From an uncultured Pirellulaceae bacterium (GTDB taxonomy: Bacteria; Planctomycetota; Planctomycetia; Pirellulales; Pirellulaceae), in NCBI GenBank assembly GCA_938083195.1, contig CALKCK010000041.1:1-64000 (forward strand): DNA of 64,000 bases, read 5' to 3'. Of the stretch, positions 17,326-26,397 are shown one piece after another; within the stretch, counting starts at the first letter, position 1; every line of letters begins with the position of its first letter. A program made the position numbers and the translations under genes. The notes beneath the pieces were generated by a model. That model worked only from the letters and a program-made list of their open reading frames with translations, did no database searches and was not told the origin of the DNA.

Positions 17326-19974
17326 TTATTTTTCATTAGCTGAATCAAAAGTTGGTGATTGGATTTTGAATCGCCCGTTTTTAGTTCGAGCGTAAGCTTG
17401 ATCCTTCGTTTGTTTACCGTACTTCACCGAGTCAACAATTTCATTTCCATCTTCATTACGACCAACCAGCCAAACGGTTTCACCAGATTGCGACAGCTTA
17501 AACGAAGCAAAATTACCAGTGGCATTCTTTGCACCGTCAGCCCAGACAATTAAAAAACCACCCGCAGCAATCGTTGAGCCATCCGTGGGAAACGGCCATT
17601 TACGCAAATCCTTTTTATCGTCGGTTAGATACATCCCATTCAAGTCAACCTCTTCGCTAGACGTATTCTTGATTTCAATCCAATCGGCGTACTCTTCCTT
17701 ACTATTCTTCTTGAAACTCTGATTGGCAGCCATAATTTCGTTAATGACGATTACCGAATTGCTCTTCCGTTGCGGGATCAGCAGAAACTCATTTGGCTTG
17801 CCCTCGGCGTACTGAGGGTAAAAAGCAGTTGTCAGATATTCATCATCCGTTCGCGCTTCGCAATAATAATACAACGTCTTACCAACTGGCAGCGGTTCTG
17901 TTTCAATCGCATAAGTACCGCTTCCAGATGGCTTCATTTCCAAAGTCTTAAATTTAGCCAAACGCTCGGTCGCATAATACAAAAACACCTGTTTTGGTTT
18001 GACCGAAGCCTTGGATAAAGCCACAGAAACGTTGACTGGGATGCCCGTCCCGACAACCGCTCCCGCAACCGCTTTGACTGATCGGAACTCCGGACATTTC
18101 TGAGATAGCTCGGGAACCGAATCAAGATAAGCCTTGCGACCTTTGAAAAAAGCCTGAAGGCCTGGCGACTGGTCGCGTCCTTGACTTGAACTCATCCCAA
18201 CGCCCTCTTCAAACGCCTCCCAGCTGGTTAATTTTCGCGTGTCCATTTTTACCTCATCCGAAATTAATTTCCGATAAGACTCAATCAGCGGAGCGACTGT
18301 ATTCCAGTCACACCAATCTTGATAAATCGTTCTGACGTGTGCAACATATCGCGCTTTAAGCTGCGGGTTTGCAAGAAGGCGATTAATAAATGGGGCAAGC
18401 GGTTGATCAATCCCCGCAAATATATCCAAGTCAAACGGCTCCAACTGCTCACCACCAGGCCCGCTCTGGGGCGGAGGACCGCCTTGAGGAGGACCGCCTT
18501 GAGGAGGACCGCCTTGAGGAGGACCGCCTTGAGGAGAACCGCCTTGAGGAGGACCGCCTTGAGGAGGAGGTCCACCACCAAACAAACCACCCAATAAACC
18601 ACCAGGACTAGGCCTCCCCGGGCCTCCGCCGAATCCTGGTCCGTGATTCCCTTGAGCACGGAATGTCTCGTTATTGTCGTAAGGCAATATGTGGAATCGG
18701 CCGAATTTCGGCTCTTGATAGATCGAATAATCTGCTCCTCGCTGATAGTAACCATCCATGTCAAGCATCACATTGTCGATGGCTAAAAACCAAAGAATTC
18801 GATCAATACAGATCGCTTTATCGAGTGTAGATCCAAATTCCTTTGAATCTGTTTGCTCCAACAGCTTGGTAGCATTGATCAACGCTTCCCAAGACTCTGG
18901 TGTGTCTTTGGTCTTCAATTCATAAGTTCGATAGTCGTCAGCTTGTTCGCCCTTATAAACAAAACTGGCTCCTTCACGACCGGGAGGCGCTTTCCATCGC
19001 CGTCCACCTTTGGCGTCAAAATGCTCTTTCGTAAAATCAGAATTAAACTGTTGCTCATTGATGTAAACACCCCAGCTCTTTCCATTGATAACCACGTGGA
19101 CATAGTTGGCTTTTGGTACCGGAATATAGTCTTGAGCGATTCGGCTGTAGAGAACTAACCTCAGGAACGAGGCGTCGGAATGAGAATTCAAGAGGTTCAG
19201 CGTCCGGTAACCGTACAAATTTTGTTTTTTGTCAGCCCAGTCAAACGTCAAGTTAAGTGACCGCTTCTGCCCATCCCCCAAAGAAAAGAATGAGGAATTT
19301 CCACGAAACCGAATGCCCACTTTATCGTAAGTTTGCTCGTCGACTGTAACCTTGGCGGCTAGATCCACTCCGTAATCCTTTAAAGACGCCATTTCTTTTT
19401 CCCATTGATCCGATTCAATATCAATGAAAATGGTTCGGAGGATTGTCGCATCGTAAAGGGAACGATCAGAGAAATTCTCGATAGAGTCTTTGGAGATCGC
19501 CCGCCCGGGTTCGTTAGGTTTCGCATTCTCTCTGCTGCGATTTCTTCGCGGTGGCCCCCGTCGTTGTGTTGGCTGATTAGCAATCGATTGGAGCGCCAAC
19601 TTTAATTCATCCCCTTCTAGACGGCCGTTTTTATCGGCATCAAATTCATCAACCAAATCCCGCATCGGCATCCTGCCCGGCCCGTCTGGCCCACCGGGGC
19701 CAGAACCTCGACGTTCCTGCCGTCGACCCATTGGTGGAAATATTTCCTCTACTGTCAGCTGACCATCTCGATTTTGGTCCAAAGATTCTAATATCGCCGG
19801 TGCATCATTAATCTCATCAGCGGATAGTCGTTCGTCACCATTTCGATCGAGCCCCTGGGTCAGTCGATCCACTGGCGGACCTTCCTGAAACCCCAATACC
19901 GCTTGAAGCGCTCCCAATTTAATCACAACCAACGCAAACACTGCGATGCAAAAACCAATCCATATTTTTTTCAT
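17326..19974 (-). CDS. CotH-family protein with EF-hand loops and C-terminal lamin-tail domain
   Basis: An 882-residue exported protein. Residues 1-29 form a signal anchor. Three EF-hand-like calcium loops follow (DRNGDERLSADEI, DQNRDGQLTVEEI, DADKNGRLEGDEL). The CotH domain begins near residue 175 (LRTIFIDIESDQWEKE) and includes FRGNSSF, WGVYINEQQF and DNVMLDMDGYYQR. CotH domains are atypical kinases that phosphorylate secreted proteins in spore formers. A Pro/Gln/Gly pentapeptide repeat interrupts the domain, after PYDNNETFR. The C-terminal 110 residues resemble a lamin-tail (LTD) Ig-like domain (VINEIMAANQSF). Kinase activity in planctomycete copies is untested. Confidence 0.88.
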   Translation of the reverse strand: MKKIWIGFCIAVFALVVIKLGALQAVLGFQEGPPVDRLTQGLDRNGDERLSADEINDAPAILESLDQNRDGQLTVEEIFPPMGRRQERRGSGPGGPDGPGRMPMRDLVDEFDADKNGRLEGDELKLALQSIANQPTQRRGPPRRNRSRENAKPNEPGRAISKDSIENFSDRSLYDATILRTIFIDIESDQWEKEMASLKDYGVDLAAKVTVDEQTYDKVGIRFRGNSSFFSLGDGQKRSLNLTFDWADKKQNLYGYRTLNLLNSHSDASFLRLVLYSRIAQDYIPVPKANYVHVVINGKSWGVYINEQQFNSDFTKEHFDAKGGRRWKAPPGREGASFVYKGEQADDYRTYELKTKDTPESWEALINATKLLEQTDSKEFGSTLDKAICIDRILWFLAIDNVMLDMDGYYQRGADYSIYQEPKFGRFHILPYDNNETFRAQGNHGPGFGGGPGRPSPGGLLGGLFGGGPPPQGGPPQGGSPQGGPPQGGPPQGGPPQGGPPPQSGPGGEQLEPFDLDIFAGIDQPLAPFINRLLANPQLKARYVAHVRTIYQDWCDWNTVAPLIESYRKLISDEVKMDTRKLTSWEAFEEGVGMSSSQGRDQSPGLQAFFKGRKAYLDSVPELSQKCPEFRSVKAVAGAVVGTGIPVNVSVALSKASVKPKQVFLYYATERLAKFKTLEMKPSGSGTYAIETEPLPVGKTLYYYCEARTDDEYLTTAFYPQYAEGKPNEFLLIPQRKSNSVIVINEIMAANQSFKKNSKEEYADWIEIKNTSSEEVDLNGMYLTDDKKDLRKWPFPTDGSTIAAGGFLIVWADGAKNATGNFASFKLSQSGETVWLVGRNEDGNEIVDSVKYGKQTKDQAYARTKNGRFKIQSPTFDSANEK
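18479..18568 (-). repeat. Six-unit 15-bp coding repeat in the CotH gene
   Basis: Six consecutive copies of CCGCCTTGAGGAGGA lie at 18479-18568, with one copy ending in GAGAA. On the coding strand each unit encodes a PPQGG-like pentapeptide, and the variant gives a Ser in place of one Pro. The array stays in frame and forms a flexible, probably surface-exposed linker. Near identity of the units suggests recent slippage expansion, so copy number may vary between strains. Confidence 0.95.
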
Positions 19975-20171
19975 AACGGTCGCTCAACCACCTTAGGTAT
20001 TTTCGAAACACTCTCAGATAACCAATCACGCAATTAAACATGAGTGTGGACCAAAATTGATGAATTTTTCTACAATTTAATTAGCAAAAACCGTCCAAAG
20101 ACCAACGGGTTGCCCACATTCTCCCGAACAACTCAATTCTCAGATCGATATTCAGCAAGTATCCCTGCAGA

Positions 20172-21686
20172 TTACGATCCTAGAATTTTTCGGTATGTTG
20201 AATAAACGGAATTTTCCATCGTAATCGCCGAATTTTCTGGAAGAAAAACTTCGGGCTCGAAAGAACGCGACACAACATCTCGGATTTGGAACCGGTCGGC
20301 TAACTCACCACAACCCAACGCCTGTGTCAAAACGTTTCCAATCGCGGTCGCTTCGGTTGGGCCAGCACTGACCGGTCGCTGCAAAACCGTCGCAGTAATT
20401 TCCGTTAAGAGGCGATTATTTGCACCACCACCGACGATGTATAGAACTTTAATTGGTTGGCCAAGAATATCTTCGAGCAAATCCACTGTCTCGCGGTAAC
20501 ACAACGCTAGACTATCGAGACAGCAACGAACCAATTCACCAAGCGTTTCCGGGACAGATTGTTCAGTGGCCTCGGCAAACTCTTTAATTTTGGCTGCCAT
20601 ATTACCCGGAGCAGCAAACTGAGCAGCATTGGGATCGATCAAGGTTCGAAACGCTTCTGCCTCCGCTGCCTGCTCAGCCATCTCTGGATAACTGACCTCT
20701 CGCCCCGCTTCCAACTCTTCGCGTCGCAACTCCTGAACCAACCAAAGCCCAGCGATATTTTTCAAGAACCGCGTCGTCCCCGACAACCCTAATTCATTTG
20801 TAAACGGTGCAGCACAAGATTGTTCAGAAGCAAACGACTGGCCTAACTCAGCCCCTAACAGCGACCAAGTTCCACTGGAAAGATAGGCCCATCCGGCATC
20901 ACCGAAAGACGGATCCACCGGAACTGCTGCGACCGCAGATGCAGTATCATGAGCTCCAGGTGCGATGACTTTCACATCATCTCGCACACCCGTCGCCTCA
21001 GCTATTTCGCCACGCACATTGCCAATGACGTCTCCCGGATCAATGATTGGCCCCAGCATTCCCGTTGGAATATCGAGTTGCTCCATTAATTCAATGTCCC
21101 AATCTCCTGTCTCGAGAGCCAGCATCCCGCTCGTCGATGCGATGGTTCGCTCGGTGGTCATCTTACCGGACAGCCAATAATGAAAGAGATCAGGCATAAA
21201 CAGCAATCGGTGCGCAGCCCCCACCAATTCTGGTTCCCGTGCAGTTCGGGCCGCAACTTGAAATAACGAATTGATTTGCATCAACTGAATTCCAGTCCGC
21301 GCGTAAAGCGCTTCGCGGCCGCCCACGATTTCAAGCGTTTTTTCCATCGCTTCGTGATTCTGAGGGTCGCGGTAGCAGTGAGGCAATGCTAACAATTCAC
21401 CTGACTTACCAACGAGCGCCCAGTCTACTCCCCACGTGTCGACGCCGACGCTGCGGAGCTGAACATTGTTTTCATGGCACCAATCCGCAGCCTGACGAAT
21501 CCCCTCCAGAACATTGAGCCAGATTCCCGTCAAATCCCAAACGGGTCCAGCAGGGGTCGGGCAGGGATGATGCTCAAAACGATGGACTTCTTCAAGTTCG
21601 ACAACTGCAGGATTTCCATGCAGCAACCCGACAATCGCTCGCCCTGAACTTGCCCCTAAATCAATGGCTAAATGAGCGGTCGACAT
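20172..21686 (-). CDS. rhaB: Rhamnulokinase RhaB
   Basis: A 504-residue FGGY-family sugar kinase that phosphorylates L-rhamnulose to L-rhamnulose-1-phosphate. Family marks are the N-terminal phosphate loop LAIDLGASSGRAIVG, the substrate region GVDTWGVDWAL, APGAHDTASAV, and the C-terminal ATP-binding GGGANNRLL. Length and motif order match RhaB rather than xylulokinase or glycerol kinase. The start at 21686 is preceded by AAGGA five bases away. It is downstream of the rhaEW fusion on the same strand, which supports the assignment. A hairpin lies between the two genes. Confidence 0.93.
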   Translation of the reverse strand: MSTAHLAIDLGASSGRAIVGLLHGNPAVVELEEVHRFEHHPCPTPAGPVWDLTGIWLNVLEGIRQAADWCHENNVQLRSVGVDTWGVDWALVGKSGELLALPHCYRDPQNHEAMEKTLEIVGGREALYARTGIQLMQINSLFQVAARTAREPELVGAAHRLLFMPDLFHYWLSGKMTTERTIASTSGMLALETGDWDIELMEQLDIPTGMLGPIIDPGDVIGNVRGEIAEATGVRDDVKVIAPGAHDTASAVAAVPVDPSFGDAGWAYLSSGTWSLLGAELGQSFASEQSCAAPFTNELGLSGTTRFLKNIAGLWLVQELRREELEAGREVSYPEMAEQAAEAEAFRTLIDPNAAQFAAPGNMAAKIKEFAEATEQSVPETLGELVRCCLDSLALCYRETVDLLEDILGQPIKVLYIVGGGANNRLLTEITATVLQRPVSAGPTEATAIGNVLTQALGCGELADRFQIRDVVSRSFEPEVFLPENSAITMENSVYSTYRKILGS

Positions 21687-21810
21687 ACCAGTCCTTCATC
21701 TTTTAAGCCGGCACTTGTAAAAAAATAAAGAATGCGAATCCGGGAACAGCAAGTTTCCAAATTCGCAATTCAAAATTAACAGGAAAACAATTTGGAGCCA
21801 TCAGTTCGCC

Positions 21811-21839
21811 GCCCCCTCCGTGGCATTCATGGAGGAGGC
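21811..21839 (-). promoter_or_regulatory. Intercistronic hairpin between rhaEW and rhaB
   Basis: On the minus-strand transcript, 21839-21828 pairs with 21822-21811 to form a 12-bp stem. It has one U-G pair, one A/C mismatch and a 5-base loop. There is no T-run after it, so it is not a classic terminator. It may protect the rhaEW message or reduce read-through into rhaB. Confidence 0.6.
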
Positions 21840-21881
21840 ATTAAATGTGTTAGGACACCGTGTTCAAACCATGGAATCTGT

Positions 21882-24092
21882 TTAACGAAGGAACGCTTCG
21901 TGCAATCCGCCGTCCACATTAATAATTTGACCGGTCGTCTTGCTGGATCGATTGGACGATAGAAAATAAATCGCTTCTGCCTGATCCGCCGGAGTAATCG
22001 GTTGCTTGGTCAATGTTCGCTGGGCGTAGAACTCAGCTAAACTATTACGCAACGAGTCATCCGTATCCGACTCGTCAAAATTAATGTCGTACTTGGTTAG
22101 CGAAGCGATAACCCGATCTCGCGGGAACATGGTACTTCCAGCGACAACCGTTGCTGGGGCAACCGCATTCACGCGAACCAACGGTGACATCTCGATCGCC
22201 AACTCGCGAACCAAGTGATTTGCAGCCGCTTTCGAGGTATCATAAGCAACTGAACCTTTCTTACCGACCACACCATTAACACTCGTCGTCAAAACGACAG
22301 AGGCCAACAACCCTTGCTCTTGCAGTAGACCTCTTAACTCATCAACCACGTTGTAACTTCCCCGAACATTGACGTCGAAAGTGAACTTCCACTTATCATC
22401 GGAAAGTGTTCCATCTCGCTCAGGCGCCACAAAGACTCCCGCCGTTACGATCACTCGATCAATTCCACCGTAAGCGAGTAATGTTTGTTGAATCATCGCC
22501 TGAATCGAATTTCGATCCGTAATATCTACACCAAGCCCAATGGTCGGACCGCAGCCAGAAACCCCTGAACCTGCGACACCAATTCCAACACCATAAATTT
22601 CGGTCAACTCAGCAGCGGTTGCCTCGGCCGCATCTTGGCTGAGATCACAACACACAACGTGAGCCCCTTCTTTGGCAATACGATGAGCCACTTCTTTACC
22701 AATGCCATTGCCGGCGCCAATCACCAACGCGATGTCTCGTGACATTTCTTTTTCTGGCGGCTTTCGCTTTAACTTGGCTTCCTCGAGCAACCAATACTCA
22801 ATGTCGAACGCTTCTTGTTTTGGCAAGGCAATGTATTCACCCAGTGCTTCCGAACCACGCATCACCTCGACAGCACAAGTGTAAAACTCTGCCGTCACTC
22901 TCGACTCGCTCTTGTCTTTTCCCCAGGCAATCATCCCTACGCCTGGCACAAGAATGACTGTCGGATTTGGATCACGCATCGCTGGAGAATTATCATGCTT
23001 ATGAGCCTCGTAGTAGGCAGCGTAATCTTTGCGATACTGCTCCAACCCCGCACTCAGCAGGCTTTTCAGCTTCGTCAGACCGTGTGGATCTTCTTCAGTC
23101 GTCTCTGTTGGATCCCAGTCAACGTACAGCGGCTTGATTTTGGTTCTTAAGAAGTGATCGGGGCAACTTGTGCCCAACTCTGCCAAACGGGCAGCGTCAT
23201 TTGAATTAACAAAACGCAGTATCGAATCTCGCGCCTCCACTGTGCCGACAAATTTGTTCATCTGAGACACTTGACCACGCAACCACGGAAGCAAATCAAC
23301 CAACACAGAATCCCGAGAGTCTTCGGAAAGCGTCTCGTATTTCTGTCCGCCAAAAGTCTGATCGCCCTTGTCTTTGGATTCAATATACTCAGCTGCCTTG
23401 TCAATCAAGCTCAAGGTCAACTCATAGCATTCCTTATCATCATCCGCCCAGTTAATTAGACCGTGCTGCCCCATGACGAGTCCCTTTAGAGATGGATTCG
23501 CTTCCACTTCTTTCTGCATCAGCAAGCCAAGCTCGAACCCCGGACGCAACCACGGAACCCAGCCAATTTCATCACCAAAGATTTCCTGAGTCATTTCTCG
23601 ACTGGCACTGCACGCCGCGATCGAGATCACGCTGTTAGGATGCATATGATCGACGTGACGTGCCGGCAAAAATCCGTGCAGCGGAGTATCGATTGAACTG
23701 GCACGCGGGTTTAAATTGAATGTACAGTGAGGGAAATATCCAACCATTGCGTCTTCAGCTGGAGTTTTCGGCCCGTTATCAGGAGCGTTTTTGTAACTGG
23801 GAATCAAAGACAGCAGTTTATTCATGTAGAGCGAGGCAAAATTTTGCAATTTGGCCGTCCGCAAATCGCCACCAGACCCTTTCACCCACAAAACGTCCGT
23901 TTCACCACCAGTCAATGGATCCGGTTCCATAATTTTCGACGAGGTGTTTCCCCCACCCGTATTCGTGATTCTCTGGTCCGCACCAAGACAATTCGAACGG
24001 TAAATCAATCGTTCCGCAGGAGAAAGAGCATCGGCAACCGAATCGTCCCAGTGACGATCAACGTGTTTTAAATCGTTCATAGCAGTAGACAT
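21882..24092 (-). CDS. rhaEW: Bifunctional rhamnulose-1-phosphate aldolase / lactaldehyde dehydrogenase (RhaEW/RhaD-type fusion)
   Basis: A fusion of about 736 residues. The N-terminal 430 residues form a class II aldolase domain, with the metal-binding HVDHMHPNSV region and TNTGGGNTS at the start. It would split L-rhamnulose-1-phosphate into dihydroxyacetone phosphate and L-lactaldehyde. From about residue 460 there is an SDR dehydrogenase domain with VIGAGNGIG, the YDTSK catalytic pair and NVDGG at the end. In characterised bacterial fusions this domain oxidises lactaldehyde to lactate. The start at 24092 is chosen over 24158 because the extra 22 residues are not family-like; no clear ribosome binding site was seen. 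Gene order with rhaB and the divergent lut genes supports the role. Confidence 0.92.
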   Translation of the reverse strand: MSTAMNDLKHVDRHWDDSVADALSPAERLIYRSNCLGADQRITNTGGGNTSSKIMEPDPLTGGETDVLWVKGSGGDLRTAKLQNFASLYMNKLLSLIPSYKNAPDNGPKTPAEDAMVGYFPHCTFNLNPRASSIDTPLHGFLPARHVDHMHPNSVISIAACSASREMTQEIFGDEIGWVPWLRPGFELGLLMQKEVEANPSLKGLVMGQHGLINWADDDKECYELTLSLIDKAAEYIESKDKGDQTFGGQKYETLSEDSRDSVLVDLLPWLRGQVSQMNKFVGTVEARDSILRFVNSNDAARLAELGTSCPDHFLRTKIKPLYVDWDPTETTEEDPHGLTKLKSLLSAGLEQYRKDYAAYYEAHKHDNSPAMRDPNPTVILVPGVGMIAWGKDKSESRVTAEFYTCAVEVMRGSEALGEYIALPKQEAFDIEYWLLEEAKLKRKPPEKEMSRDIALVIGAGNGIGKEVAHRIAKEGAHVVCCDLSQDAAEATAAELTEIYGVGIGVAGSGVSGCGPTIGLGVDITDRNSIQAMIQQTLLAYGGIDRVIVTAGVFVAPERDGTLSDDKWKFTFDVNVRGSYNVVDELRGLLQEQGLLASVVLTTSVNGVVGKKGSVAYDTSKAAANHLVRELAIEMSPLVRVNAVAPATVVAGSTMFPRDRVIASLTKYDINFDESDTDDSLRNSLAEFYAQRTLTKQPITPADQAEAIYFLSSNRSSKTTGQIINVDGGLHEAFLR

Positions 24093-24277
24093 AATTTTGA
24101 TTTTTTGTGGTGTAAAAAAGACTTGAGAAAAACCGATACCTATTATGGTCGCATACAACGGTTTGATGTCAACTAAGCTACAAAAACTTAAATACGGGCC
24201 ATCGACACAATTAGGTATTAAACCAACCCGAGATTGCGTTATATTGAAAGTCCAAAATATCTAATACGGAAACTGCA
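24093..24277. promoter_or_regulatory. Divergent promoter region between rhaEW and lutA
   Basis: This 185-base spacer separates two divergent units and must hold both promoters. It contains the 7-base inverted pair ATACCTA (24136-24142) and TAGGTAT (24212-24218), one near each gene. This might be a split operator for a shared regulator. The repeat is short and could be chance. Confidence 0.45.
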
Positions 24278-24994
24278 TTGAAAATTTCACTTTTTATTCC
24301 CTGCTATGTCGATCAATTATCGCCACACGTCGGGATTGCGATGGTCAATGTTCTCGAACGTCTAGGACATGAGGTCGATTACCCCGAAGGACAAACCTGC
24401 TGTGGTCAACCCGCTTTTAATTCAGGTTACTTCCCCGAAGCTAAAAAAGTCGCGGATCATTTTTTAAATACCTTTGCAGATGCGGATTTGATCGCAGTCC
24501 CCTCCGGTTCCTGCACCGCAATGATCAGAAAATTCTATCCAGAACTTTACCAGGACTCGCCTCAATCCCAAGTCGTATCAGAACTCAGTGGTCGGGTATT
24601 TGAATTCACGGAATTACTAGTGAATCACCTGGGGGTGACTGATGTCGGAGCCAAACTTGAAGGAACGGCAACCTACCACGACGGCTGTCATGGTCTCCGC
24701 GAACTCGGCATACAAGACGCTCCACGAAAGCTGCTTGAAAACGTCAAAGGATTGTCATTAGTGGAAATGGACGAAGCGCAATCGTGCTGCGGATTTGGTG
24801 GCACCTTCGCTATCAAATTTCCTCAAATTTCAACCGCGATGACTCAAGTCAAACTAGGAAGCGCCGCTCAAACTGAAGCCGACTATCTGATCTCAGGTGA
24901 TCCAAGCTGCCTGATGCAAATAGGGGGATATTTCAGCCGCCAAAATTCATCCATCCAATGCCTTCACATTGCAGAGGTACTTGATCAGCAATGA
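24278..24994 (+). CDS. lutA: L-lactate oxidation complex subunit LutA (iron-sulfur)
   Basis: A 238-residue protein of two CCG cysteine-rich domains that hold an iron-sulfur cluster, the same fold as in GlpC and heterodisulfide reductase B. Both motifs are visible: CCGQPAFNSGYFPEA near residue 42 and CCGFGGTFAIKFP near 170. The N-terminus (SLFIPCYVDQLSPHVG) is typical of LutA/YkgE. The start codon is TTG, with a GGA sequence upstream. The stop overlaps the lutB start by four bases (ATGA), so the genes are translationally coupled. With LutB and LutC it oxidises L-lactate to pyruvate. Confidence 0.94.
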   Translation: MKISLFIPCYVDQLSPHVGIAMVNVLERLGHEVDYPEGQTCCGQPAFNSGYFPEAKKVADHFLNTFADADLIAVPSGSCTAMIRKFYPELYQDSPQSQVVSELSGRVFEFTELLVNHLGVTDVGAKLEGTATYHDGCHGLRELGIQDAPRKLLENVKGLSLVEMDEAQSCCGFGGTFAIKFPQISTAMTQVKLGSAAQTEADYLISGDPSCLMQIGGYFSRQNSSIQCLHIAEVLDQQ

Positions 24995-26397
24995 GCCAAT
25001 CAACCAACCCAACCACTCAATTTCAGACTGACGCGAATCGCGTCACTGCCGACGATGACCGCCGGAGTTTCCTTCGAAGTTCCTTACGTGGCTATCAGAC
25101 CACGCGCACCGCAACCCAGGAACGATTCCTGAATTACGAGTCCGCCCGAATTGCTGCCGGCGACGCAAAATGGGAGGCGATTGAAAATCTCGACACTTAC
25201 CTCGCTCAATTTGCCGACAAACTCGAAGCCCGTGGTGCCACCGTCCATTGGTGCAATGACAGCGAAGAAGCCCGCAGTGCGATTCTCGAAATCATAAAAA
25301 AACATGACGCGCAATCTGTCATTAAAAGCAAATGCATGACGACCGAGGAAATCCACCTCAACGACTTGCTCGAAAAAGAAGGGTTTGAAGTCGTCGAATC
25401 CGACCTGGGTGAGTTCATTGTCCAACTACGAGAGGAAGCTCCCTACCATTTTGTTTTCCCGGCGATGCACCTAAAGAAGGAAGAAATCAACACCCTTTTT
25501 CAGGAAAAACTTAAGTCAATCAACACCAATGATCCAGAAGAATTGACGATGGTTGCTCGAGAGGTACTCCGGCAAAAGTATCTTAGCGCTGACATTGGCA
25601 TTAGCGGGGCTAATTTTGGCGTCGCTGAGACTGGCATGATTTCGATCACTGAAAATGAGGGAAATGCAAGGCTGACGACTTCGCTTCCCAAAGTTCACAT
25701 TTCACTGATGGGAATCGAAAAAATCATCCCCCGACTCGAAGACTTGGCACTGTTGCTCCCCATGCTCGCGACCGCTGGGACTGGACAGCATCTGACGTGC
25801 TACAACTCGCAACTGGGAGGTCCTCGCCAAGAAGACGAATCGGACGGCCCGGTCGAAATGCACGTTGTGCTTCTCGACAATCATCGAACTCGGCTGCTCG
25901 CTGATCCAGAACAGCGTGATGCATTGCGTTGCATTCGCTGCGGCGCCTGCCTCAACGTTTGCCCCATTTTCAAAAACGTTGGAGGCCATACCTATGGCAC
26001 GACCTACCAAGGTCCCATCGGAAGTGTAATCACTCCGCACTTACGAGGCCTCAAAGACTGGAAACACCTTTCCCACTCCTCCTCACTCTGCGGTGCTTGC
26101 TCAGAAACCTGCCCCGTAAAAATCGATCTCCATCACCATCTCTTACGAAACCGAAGAGACGCTGCCGGTAAAGGGCAGGGGGGGATCGGAGAAAAAATTC
26201 TGATGGTCGGCTTCACCATCGTGATGCGACGCCCTTGGCTATATCGACTTGCGGGTGGACTCGGCAAGTTAGGCCACGTACTTACCAAACCGATTCACGG
26301 AACCCGAATTGATCCATTTTACGCGTGGAAAAAAACGCGTGACCTCGACGATCCGGCAAAACAAAGTTTCAAGCAGTATTGGAAATCGAGAAAATGA
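24991..26397 (+). CDS. lutB: L-lactate oxidation complex subunit LutB (iron-sulfur)
   Basis: A 468-residue protein with an LUD domain in the first 300 residues and a two-cluster ferredoxin region near 310-380. The cluster motifs are CIRCGACLNVCP and CGACSETCP. The LUD domain contains the SKCMTTEEIHLN and GISGANFGVAETG blocks typical of LutB/YkgF. It passes electrons from lactate towards the quinone pool or another carrier. ATGA overlaps link it to lutA upstream and lutC downstream. Confidence 0.95.
   Translation: MSQSTNPTTQFQTDANRVTADDDRRSFLRSSLRGYQTTRTATQERFLNYESARIAAGDAKWEAIENLDTYLAQFADKLEARGATVHWCNDSEEARSAILEIIKKHDAQSVIKSKCMTTEEIHLNDLLEKEGFEVVESDLGEFIVQLREEAPYHFVFPAMHLKKEEINTLFQEKLKSINTNDPEELTMVAREVLRQKYLSADIGISGANFGVAETGMISITENEGNARLTTSLPKVHISLMGIEKIIPRLEDLALLLPMLATAGTGQHLTCYNSQLGGPRQEDESDGPVEMHVVLLDNHRTRLLADPEQRDALRCIRCGACLNVCPIFKNVGGHTYGTTYQGPIGSVITPHLRGLKDWKHLSHSSSLCGACSETCPVKIDLHHHLLRNRRDAAGKGQGGIGEKILMVGFTIVMRRPWLYRLAGGLGKLGHVLTKPIHGTRIDPFYAWKKTRDLDDPAKQSFKQYWKSRK

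Noticed and set aside
18479..18568. Repeat array considered as a CRISPR
   Set aside because: The units are contiguous 15-mers with no spacers and lie in frame inside a coding sequence.
18285..18764. Leu/Lys/Ala repeat-rich frame within the CotH gene
   Set aside because: It is an alternate-frame reading of the 15-bp repeat array; the CotH frame is the real one.
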